Shown piece after piece: positions 8,541-14,435 of a stretch of DNA of 33,310 nt. A program made the translations under genes and the position numbers. Every line of letters starts with the position of its first letter. Within the stretch, counting starts at the first letter, position 1. The notes below the pieces were generated by a model. The model did no database searches. It was not told the DNA's origin and worked only from the letters and a program-made list of their open reading frames with translations. The stretch is from Proteobacteria bacterium ST_bin16 (lineage in GTDB: Bacteria > Pseudomonadota > Gammaproteobacteria > Burkholderiales > Nitrosomonadaceae): assembly GCA_002083595.1 (NCBI GenBank), contig MSXT01000079.1, forward strand, positions 1 to 33,310, read 5' to 3'.

Positions 8541-9824
8541 CTAATAAACAATCGATGCTACATTACTGGCTGTCGATATATTGCCCGCCGCATCCAAAGC
8601 CTTGACCGTGTAGCTATAAACAGACCCGGTTGCAGTTCCCAGCGCATCTGTATAACCAGTTGAAGTACTTACTGCAATTTTTGTTCCATTCCGGTAGATG
8701 TTATACCCTGCTACAGCGATATTATCCGAGGATGCATTCCAGGACAGAGTAACTAAGGCAGAAGAAATAGTCCTTGTCTTACCTTTTACCTTTGTCGTGG
8801 TTGTAGTCGATTTTAATGTCGCCAGAAGTGAAGCAGGTACAGTCGGAGCAACAGAATCCGCATCCAAGCATGACACACCATCTCCACACGGAAAACCATC
8901 CCATATTTCCAATCCTGTGGAATGCGATTCAACTGTTGCGTAACCGCCAGTATAGGGATTATTCACCATAATCCGGGTTACCGGGAGATTGTAATCCCCC
9001 ATACTTGGGCCGTGGTAATCGGCAATTACTTGACCATCGACCGCCGCCCAGAAACGCCCATCGCTACCGCTTGAACGGTGCCAGTAAACCTCAAATTTAA
9101 ACCATTTGCCAACAGGCACGGCAACCGCTTGATTGTCGATTGTCCAATAATCAATCCTTGGCCATGGACCATTGGCAACATTGTCTCCTTTTGTTTGCCA
9201 GTAGAGCTTCCCATCCAATCCTTTTATAATAGTTACACCTACTCGATAATCGCCTTGCCAATTATTCAGATATCCGCCCGTTTTGAATTCAAACTGAGTG
9301 CGCCAACCGGCTCCTGGCACATCACGCGTTAGTTTTGACGGAAAATCCTTCGGATAATAAAACCAGTAAGTCATATACAAATTATTCACGTCACCGATCG
9401 TCCAGGGTCTTTTAATCAGCAACGGTGATTGTGAACCAGCCTGCCCCAAGTCACCTTTTATTTTTACATTTTGAAAAAGCTCACGGATTGAATTACCTTT
9501 CGGTCCAATGACCGATCTAACTTCGTTAGTTATATAGTTTCCGATAGATGAAGAATCGATCGGGTCAATCGTAATCAGTTGAATGCCCGAAAAATCCGAA
9601 CCCAAAGCTTTAACCGGCCACGAATACCCTGTTTCACTATCCGTACCCGTCAGGTATTGCCACGCACCATTCGTATAAAAAGCGGTGGGCGCACTGAGTG
9701 AAACACCAGCGCCAAAGTTGGATTTAAAGAGCAGATTTGCTGCATGCGCTACAGGGGCGATTGCCAGCATCAGCATAAAAAGAACTGCATTGGCAGCTCT
9801 GTACATTCGTTTATTAATTATCAT
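8541..9824 (-). CDS. Secreted jelly-roll (concanavalin-like) protein with C-terminal fibronectin type III domain
   Basis: The 427-residue product begins with a clear signal peptide (about 1-28, ending in VAHA). Residues about 29-320 have the beta-rich, Trp/Tyr-rich look of concanavalin-like polysaccharide lyases or glucanases, with GKWFKFEVYWHRSSGSDG and FWAAVDGQVIADYHGP resembling the last strands of heparin-lyase-I-type folds. A short Cys-x5-Cys linker (CGDGVSC) leads to a fibronectin type III domain at about 330-427 (VTLSWNASSDNIAVAGYNIYRNG, YTVKALDAAGNIS). No catalytic residues can be assigned with certainty, so lyase activity is a guess; it could be a carbohydrate-binding matrix protein. 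The RBS AAGGAGGA is very strong but lies inside a hairpin. Upstream are a c-di-GMP riboswitch and a sigma-54-type promoter, so it is probably made in response to the biofilm/motility switch. There is no PEP-CTERM or other sorting tail. Confidence 0.8.
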   Translation of the reverse strand: MIINKRMYRAANAVLFMLMLAIAPVAHAANLLFKSNFGAGVSLSAPTAFYTNGAWQYLTGTDSETGYSWPVKALGSDFSGIQLITIDPIDSSSIGNYITNEVRSVIGPKGNSIRELFQNVKIKGDLGQAGSQSPLLIKRPWTIGDVNNLYMTYWFYYPKDFPSKLTRDVPGAGWRTQFEFKTGGYLNNWQGDYRVGVTIIKGLDGKLYWQTKGDNVANGPWPRIDYWTIDNQAVAVPVGKWFKFEVYWHRSSGSDGRFWAAVDGQVIADYHGPSMGDYNLPVTRIMVNNPYTGGYATVESHSTGLEIWDGFPCGDGVSCLDADSVAPTVPASLLATLKSTTTTTKVKGKTRTISSALVTLSWNASSDNIAVAGYNIYRNGTKIAVSTSTGYTDALGTATGSVYSYTVKALDAAGNISTASNVASIVY

Positions 9825-9829
9825 TTGAG

Positions 9830-9858
9830 GTTCCTCCTTAACATTAAAAGGACGGAAC
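9830..9858 (-). promoter_or_regulatory. Hairpin that sequesters the ribosome binding site of the jelly-roll gene
   Basis: On the minus strand GTTCC-G-TCCTT (9858-9848) pairs with AAGGA-GGAAC (9839-9830): ten base pairs, one bulged G and an 8-nt loop. The right arm contains the Shine-Dalgarno sequence AAGGAGGA, six to nine bases before the ATG at 9824. This is the likely expression platform of the riboswitch just upstream, acting on translation. Confidence 0.75.
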
Positions 9859-9937
9859 TGCGTGGATATGCCTATATCGAAGTTATTTCGTTCGAACTGT
9901 CAAAATCACATCGATGATCAAGACGAGAGCGTTATCT

Positions 9938-10011
9938 GGCAGTCCTGCTATCCTGGGGCACTGGCCCGTTAGATCAGTGACTTTGCGTCCCCTGCTTTCG
10001 CAGAGTTTGCC
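9938..10011 (-). ncRNA. Cyclic-di-GMP class I (GEMM-I) riboswitch
   Basis: The minus-strand RNA matches the GEMM-I consensus closely. It starts GGCAAAC, continues with a P2 stem CTCTGC-GAAA-GCAGGG closed by a GNRA tetraloop, then the invariant GACGCAAAG, and a P3 arm with the tetraloop-receptor pieces ATCTAA and GGATAG around an inner hairpin GGGC-CAGT-GCCC. It closes with GCAGGACTGCC, whose TGCC pairs with the opening GGCA as P1. The base that is A in cGAMP-specific variants appears to be G here (AGGCAAAC), which favours c-di-GMP as ligand. It lies about 114 bases before the start of the secreted jelly-roll gene and about 15 bases after the predicted transcription start. Confidence 0.93.
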
Positions 10012-10036
10012 TTTTTCATACTACGAATCATCTATA

Positions 10037-10053
10037 AGCAGGAACTGTGCCAA
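10037..10053 (-). promoter_or_regulatory. Sigma-54 (RpoN) type promoter for the riboswitch-controlled gene
   Basis: The minus strand reads TTGGCACAGTTCCTGCT. The -24 GG and -12 GC have the exact ten-base separation, and TGGCAC and TGC agree with the consensus TGGCACGnnnnTTGCW; one T of the -12 element is C. Start of transcription is expected near 10026, leaving about 15 bases before the riboswitch core. Confidence 0.7.
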
Positions 10054-10150
10054 TCGAGAATCTTCCGGTCGACAATTAAAGAAAATACAATTAACAAATA
10101 AATTAAATATATTTTCGTCATGGACAAGCAGGAATCAAGCAAAGAGTAGG

Positions 10151-10185
10151 TGACGTTTCTTGTTAGCTGGCGACAAGAACGGTCA
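10151..10185. promoter_or_regulatory. Imperfect dyad, candidate activator (enhancer) site
   Basis: TGACGTTTCTTGT at 10151-10163 and ACAAGAACGGTCA at 10173-10185 are complementary at 11 of 13 positions, with a 9-base centre. It lies about 100-130 bases upstream of the sigma-54-type promoter, the usual distance for an NtrC-family activator site. It could instead be a hairpin in the mgtE leader. Confidence 0.45.
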
Positions 10186-10365
10186 GCGCCGCATAGTAAA
10201 AATACAAAAAAGTGGAACGACCCCGGTTAGCCGTCCAATATTTTATTGGTGCTGACATAGCACTGACGGTTATACTTCCCGGTCATCAAATTGCAAACTA
10301 TTCAGCGTATAAGCAGGCTGAATTTATTCCCAACAAGAAAGCTGCTTCGTCAGCGCAAACCTGTT

Positions 10366-11808
10366 ATGACAGAAACGGACAACGACAACGATCAGGACAA
10401 TTCACCGACGCCGCTGCAGCAGGTCACGTTTCTGTTACGCAAATACAAGCTGGTCGAAGGTCTGGTGAATCTGCAGGATGCGCCGGACGAATCGCTGGTT
10501 CATTCTGCGGTGCAAAAACAAAATCTGTCCGAGTTGCAGCATTTCCTGGATCAACTCCACCCCGCCGATATCGCAGTGATTCTGGAAGCGCTGCCGATGG
10601 AAGACCGGTTGTTGATCTGGAGCATGGTCAAAACCGACCGCGACGGTGAAGTGCTGCTGGAAACCTCCGACGCCGTCCGCGCCACGCTGATTACCGACAT
10701 GCACAATCAGGAATTGGTCGCGGCCACGGAATATCTCGATGCCGACGAGATCGCCGATCTTGCCCCGGATTTGCCGCAGGAAGTCATGGACGATGTTTTC
10801 CGTTCGCTCCCCGTGGAAGAGCGCGAACAACTACGCTCCGCCATGTCGTACCCGGAAGACTCCGTCGGCGCCTTGATGGATTTCGATGTCATCACGATCC
10901 GCGAAGATGTCCGCATGGAGGTGGTGTTGCGCTACCTGCGCATGCTGGACGAAATGCCCGATCATACCGACCAGCTCTTCGTGGTCGACCGGAATGAGCA
11001 ATTGAAAGGCGTATTGCTGATTAACCGCCTGCTCGTCAGTGATCCCGATACCCTCGTTGCCGATGTCATGACCAACGAAATAATCAAATTGCAGCCGGAC
11101 GATGTCGCCCAGCAAGCGGCCAATGCGTTCGAGCGCTACGACCTGGTTTCCGCTTCCGTGGTCGATGAAAACGACAAACTGCTGGGCCGCGTCACCGTCA
11201 ACACTGTCATCGATTTCATTCGCGACAAAGCCGAGAACGAAGCATTGAACCTGGCCGGTTTGAGCGAAGAAGAGGATCTTTTCGCGCCGGTGTTAAAAAG
11301 TGTGCAAAACCGCTGGGTGTGGCTGGCCGTCAATCTGGTCACCGCGTTCATCGCCTCCCGCGTCATCGGCCTGTTTGAAGATTCCATCGAAAAACTGGTG
11401 GCACTCGCCGCGCTGATGCCGATCATCGCCGGCATCGGCGGCAACTCCGGCAATCAAACCATCACTATGATCGTGCGCGCGCTGGCGCTGGATCAAATCA
11501 ACACCAGCAGCGCCTGGAAATTGATCACCAAGGAAGTCGGTGTCAGTATCGTCAACGGCCTGCTATGGGGAACCATCGTCGGCCTGTTCACCTTCGCCAT
11601 TTACCAGAACGCCGAACTCGGCCTGGTCATGACCCTGGCGCTGGTGCTAAATCTGCTGCTCGCCGCGCTGCTCGGCGTCTTGATTCCGCTCACCCTGCGC
11701 AAATTCGGCCGCGACCCGGCCATCGGCTCCAGTGTCATGATTACGGCTGTGACCGATAGTGGCGGATTCTTTATTTTTCTTGGGTTGGCGACTATCTTCT
11801 TGCTGTAG
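10366..11808 (+). CDS. mgtE: Magnesium transporter MgtE
   Basis: MgtE is a dimeric Mg2+ channel whose cytoplasmic part closes the pore when magnesium is plentiful. Starting at the ATG at 10366 gives 480 residues; an in-frame TTG at 10291 would add 25 residues (MQTIQRISRLN...) with no family support. Domains in order: MgtE N domain at about 25-160 (helical repeats), two CBS domains at about 165-290 (including VITIREDVRMEVVLRYL and VMTNEIIKLQPDDVAQQA), the connecting helix, then a five-helix membrane part from about 315 with the pore motif GGNSGNQ at 358-364. Codon choice is clearly more GC-rich than in the flanking SIR2 and jelly-roll genes. No M-box leader was recognised. Confidence 0.95.
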   Translation: MTETDNDNDQDNSPTPLQQVTFLLRKYKLVEGLVNLQDAPDESLVHSAVQKQNLSELQHFLDQLHPADIAVILEALPMEDRLLIWSMVKTDRDGEVLLETSDAVRATLITDMHNQELVAATEYLDADEIADLAPDLPQEVMDDVFRSLPVEEREQLRSAMSYPEDSVGALMDFDVITIREDVRMEVVLRYLRMLDEMPDHTDQLFVVDRNEQLKGVLLINRLLVSDPDTLVADVMTNEIIKLQPDDVAQQAANAFERYDLVSASVVDENDKLLGRVTVNTVIDFIRDKAENEALNLAGLSEEEDLFAPVLKSVQNRWVWLAVNLVTAFIASRVIGLFEDSIEKLVALAALMPIIAGIGGNSGNQTITMIVRALALDQINTSSAWKLITKEVGVSIVNGLLWGTIVGLFTFAIYQNAELGLVMTLALVLNLLLAALLGVLIPLTLRKFGRDPAIGSSVMITAVTDSGGFFIFLGLATIFLL

Positions 11809-11841
11809 TTAGGCAGTATTTGCTGACACAATTCGCCTGAA

Positions 11842-11865
11842 TTTGATAACACTTAATATATCAAA
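11842..11865. promoter_or_regulatory. Inverted repeat just before the SIR2 gene
   Basis: TTTGATA at 11842-11848 and TATCAAA at 11859-11865 are perfect 7-base arms around an AT-rich 10-base centre, ending ten bases before the SIR2 ATG. It could be an operator; a hairpin here would be weak. Confidence 0.35.
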
Positions 11866-11875
11866 AACTTATTAA

Positions 11876-13051
11876 ATGACATCTAAGCATCCCGGTTTTC
11901 GCGTCTTTGTTATAGGTGCCGGATTCTCCAAGCTCGCAGGTTTGCCACTTGCTTGTGAACTATTTCCACTTGTTAAGGCAGCTATAGAGCGTCGGCATGG
12001 CCGTGATACAAAGTTTCAACGCGACCTTGATGCTTATATCCATTATAAACGCATCGCTGATGGTATAGAAATTCCAGAACTCGCTGTAGACCTCGAAGCA
12101 TTTCTCTCATACTTAGATATAGAACATTTCTTGGAATTGCGCGGCAGCGACACATGGAGCCAAGAAGGCAATGAATCTCAACTAATGATTCGTGCCGCAA
12201 TTGGCGAAGTCATAAGCACACATACACCGGCTGCTGACAAACTCCCAGCGGCCTACTATCGCTTCGCTGAAAATCTGTCGATTCATGACTGGATACTGAC
12301 TTTCAACTACGACGTACTCCTTGAACGAGCCATTGAACATGTTGGTAAACCCTACAGGCTTTTTCCAAACCGATTCACGAGTATCGGTAAGCACTTAAAT
12401 ACTGTCAATTCAAAGCAGGAAGAAGTAGTACTTTTAAAGATGCATGGGTCAGTTGATTGGTTCCACGACAAACAATATTTAGAGCTACGTGCATCTTTGG
12501 GGCCACATAAGCCAAATGACAGCATCCTTCATACCGTCTTTGATTTCCCGGATCGATACAAACTTACACCATTGATTGACGGCCCTCGGTCCGACGATGA
12601 TCCCTTGCAGCACTTTCACAGAATTAGAAATGTCGATCGCTTTTATTCGGAAAATAGAACTCTCGAAGCACCCTTTATTCTATCGCCGTCTCACGTGAAG
12701 TTTGTCTATGCAGAGCCACTATTGAGCTTCTGGAACGGAATGGGTAAATCTGGCGGAATGAATCTTGGCATAAGCATTATAGGATTTTCTTTGCCACCAC
12801 ACGATGAATATATCCGAATTGGACTGTATCAAATGATCAGTAACTACCAGGGTTACTCTTGGAATACGAAATGGCTCAGCACCACACTCAAAGACCATGT
12901 GAAGTTCGTCGACTTCCGAGATAGTGAAGCAGATGTCATGAAATACCAGCAGCGATATAGTTTCGCTGAGTCGTCAAAGTCGAAGTTCTATTTTAAGGGC
13001 TTTGGAGATGATGCACTCAATTTTTTGTTTACGCACCAAAGAGAAATCTAA
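11876..13051 (+). CDS. SIR2-domain protein (SIR2_2 type), putative NAD-binding or NAD-degrading protein
   Basis: The 391-residue product carries SIR2 marks: the nucleotide-binding GAGFSKLAGLP (Gly14-Ala15-Gly16-Phe17-Ser18), LTFNYD at 141-146 with the catalytic-type Asn144, and KMHGSVDW at 188-195 with the candidate catalytic His190. A late Rossmann-type strand IIGFSLPPHDEYI (about 301-313) is typical of SIR2_2 proteins in prokaryotes. The zinc-ribbon cysteines of true protein deacetylases are absent, so NAD+ hydrolysis or binding is more likely than deacetylation. Stand-alone SIR2 proteins are found among anti-phage NADases, but no second defence gene is visible next to it. The gene is AT-richer than its neighbours mgtE and rlmKL, has no clear Shine-Dalgarno site and has a dyad before it, which suggests recent acquisition. 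Actual function unknown. Confidence 0.82.
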   Translation: MTSKHPGFRVFVIGAGFSKLAGLPLACELFPLVKAAIERRHGRDTKFQRDLDAYIHYKRIADGIEIPELAVDLEAFLSYLDIEHFLELRGSDTWSQEGNESQLMIRAAIGEVISTHTPAADKLPAAYYRFAENLSIHDWILTFNYDVLLERAIEHVGKPYRLFPNRFTSIGKHLNTVNSKQEEVVLLKMHGSVDWFHDKQYLELRASLGPHKPNDSILHTVFDFPDRYKLTPLIDGPRSDDDPLQHFHRIRNVDRFYSENRTLEAPFILSPSHVKFVYAEPLLSFWNGMGKSGGMNLGISIIGFSLPPHDEYIRIGLYQMISNYQGYSWNTKWLSTTLKDHVKFVDFRDSEADVMKYQQRYSFAESSKSKFYFKGFGDDALNFLFTHQREI

Positions 13052-13111
13052 CAATTCGGCACAATCGAACCGGGAACGTTATATGCATTTTGCAAAGCTT
13101 CTAAAATATCT

Positions 13112-13765
13112 ATGAAATTTCTGACTTTCCTCGGCACAGTCCGCAACAGCTCACCCCCCAACCCTCCCCGGTTGGGTTTGCGAGTCGCCAGAGCTTGCGT
13201 AGCGCAGCTGCACCAAGGCGATATTTCCGTGGAACTGATCGATCCGCTGGATTTTGATCTTGGGCTCATATTCAAACCGCACTTTGCTTACGCTCAAGGC
13301 AAAGCGCCCACTCAGCTCCAATCCTTAGCGGAAAAAATCGCAGCAGCGGACGGTTATGTCATGGTGAGTCCGGAATACAATCATTCGCTCAGCCCGGCTT
13401 TGGCGCATTTGCTCAATCACTTCGGCAGCTCGCTGTTTTCGTACAAACCCAGCGCGATTGTCACTTACTCGGCGGGACAGTGGGGCGGTGTCAGGGCGGC
13501 GGTGGGGATGCGGTCTTTTCTGTCGGAATTGGGTTGTTTGCCGGTCTCGGCGATGATTCATGTCCCCAAAGCGCATGAAGTGCTCGCCGAGGATGGCAAT
13601 TTCCTCGCGTCTGCCGATGCGGAAAGATGGACGAGCTATTTTGCCAGAGCCTTTGCGCAGCTCACCTGGTGGGCATCCGCCGCGCAAAATCAGCGGGCTG
13701 CTATCGACCCGCACAAGCTGGCGCCTGCTTTTAAAAAGGACCCGTCGCAAAGAAATGCGCCCTAA
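13112..13765 (+). CDS. NADPH-dependent FMN reductase / flavodoxin-like oxidoreductase
   Basis: The 217-residue product has the NADPH-dependent FMN reductase fold. An N-terminal phosphate-binding loop follows strand one (FLGTVRNSSPPN, where the family usually has G-T/S-x-R-x-x-S), the flavin-contact signature is SPEYNHSLSPALAHLLNHF at about 87-105, and YSAGQWGGVRAA follows at about 127-138. Enzymes of this group reduce FMN, quinones, azo dyes or metals with NAD(P)H; the physiological substrate here cannot be told. The C-terminal 20 residues are polar and variable. It begins 60 bases after the SIR2 gene without a recognised promoter. Confidence 0.88.
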   Translation: MKFLTFLGTVRNSSPPNPPRLGLRVARACVAQLHQGDISVELIDPLDFDLGLIFKPHFAYAQGKAPTQLQSLAEKIAAADGYVMVSPEYNHSLSPALAHLLNHFGSSLFSYKPSAIVTYSAGQWGGVRAAVGMRSFLSELGCLPVSAMIHVPKAHEVLAEDGNFLASADAERWTSYFARAFAQLTWWASAAQNQRAAIDPHKLAPAFKKDPSQRNAP

Positions 13766-13902
13766 GCGCATGAATTGTTAAACTGCTTAACCCGCAGGTT
13801 GCACGCTGGGTATGGAAAACATCCAGCAAGGTTTGAAATGCTTCATATCCGAACGATTGCACCACGTATAATACAATCCAGTTAACGATTTCCCCTGCAA
13901 CT

Positions 13903-14136
13903 ATGCCCGCCCCTGAAAGCAACAAGCACCCGCAAACCAAAAACCCCTTGCAAGGCATTACCCTGGAAGCGCTGCTGATCGAGCTGCATGCGCAGGTTGG
14001 CTGGGAGGGTCTGGCTAAAAGGATCGATATCAATTGCTTCAAACAAGATCCCAGCATCAAGTCCAGTTTGAAATTTTTGCGTAAGACACCGTGGGCCAGA
14101 GAGAAAGTCGAGGCCCTCTACATCCAATTGAAATAA
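13903..14136 (+). CDS. VF530-family small DNA-binding-like protein (DUF2132)
   Basis: This 77-residue protein fits the VF530 family: NPLQGITLEALLIELHAQVGWEGLAKRIDINCFKQDPSIKSSLKFLRKTPWAREKVEALYI contains the family's hallmark TPWARxKVExLY. Structures of family members show a helical fold proposed to bind DNA, but no biological role is established. It lies seven bases before the S4-domain gene, so the two are likely co-transcribed. The start ATG was chosen because it matches family length. Confidence 0.88.
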   Translation: MPAPESNKHPQTKNPLQGITLEALLIELHAQVGWEGLAKRIDINCFKQDPSIKSSLKFLRKTPWAREKVEALYIQLK

Positions 14137-14143
14137 GGCAGCC

Positions 14144-14356
14144 ATGAGTGAATTCAGTCTTAAAGGGCACGACACGATTGCATTGAACGATCTGCTGAAG
14201 ATCACCGGCCTGTGCGGCAGCGGCGGCGAAGCCAAGGCCATGATCGCCAAGGGTAAGGTCAAGGTGGATGGTCAGGTCGAGCTGCGCAAAACTTGCAAGA
14301 TCCGCAACGGCCAAGTGGTGGAATACGCCCGGGAGCAAATCACCGTCACAGGCTGA
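14144..14356 (+). CDS. S4-domain RNA-binding protein, YbcJ-like
   Basis: A 70-residue protein consisting of a single S4 domain: LNDLLKITGLCGSGGEAKAMIAKGKVKVDGQVELRKTCKIRNGQVVEY. This is the YbcJ type, thought to bind structured RNA, probably ribosomal. It follows the VF530-type gene by seven bases and precedes rlmKL, an rRNA methyltransferase gene, by 79 bases, which fits a role around the ribosome. The exact RNA target is unknown. Confidence 0.9.
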   Translation: MSEFSLKGHDTIALNDLLKITGLCGSGGEAKAMIAKGKVKVDGQVELRKTCKIRNGQVVEYAREQITVTG

Positions 14357-14368
14357 GCCATTCGGTTC

Positions 14369-14388
14369 AAAAAAGCCAGCGCGCTGGC
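14369..14388 (-). terminator. Terminator-like hairpin on the antisense strand
   Basis: The perfect palindrome GCCAGCGCGCTGGC at 14375-14388 is followed on the minus strand by six T (A run at 14369-14374). All neighbouring genes here run on the plus strand, so if active it would stop antisense transcription entering the S4-domain gene. Confidence 0.4.
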
Positions 14389-14435
14389 AGCACATTCGAG
14401 TATCCTACGCGGTTATTCAGCCCAGACCGTAAACC

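Larger units (their letters stand above)
9825..10365. other. 541-base control region between the jelly-roll gene and mgtE
   Basis: This gap serves mainly the leftward gene. Read on the minus strand it contains a 35-base imperfect dyad (10185-10151), a sigma-54-type promoter (10053-10037), a c-di-GMP-I riboswitch (10011-9938) and a Shine-Dalgarno-masking hairpin (9858-9830). The part nearer mgtE (about 10190-10365) has no recognised riboswitch, including no M-box, and no strong promoter that I could fix. Open frames here at 9914-10153 and 10212 onward are antisense or out-of-frame readings. Confidence 0.7.

Noticed and set aside
9914..10153. 79-codon open frame on the plus strand
   Set aside because: It is antisense to the c-di-GMP riboswitch and its promoter; the conserved RNA elements explain the sequence better, and the product has no recognisable feature.
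10291..10365. N-terminal extension of MgtE from a TTG at 10291
   Set aside because: The added 25 residues match no MgtE pattern; the ATG at 10366 begins the polar N-terminus expected for the family.
10190..10365. Possible magnesium riboswitch (M-box) before mgtE
   Set aside because: I looked for the M-box conserved core and found none; only AT-rich stretches and the tail of a dyad are visible.
10212..10649. 145-codon open frame overlapping the start of mgtE
   Set aside because: It is another frame of the mgtE coding region; MgtE domains are clear in the competing frame.
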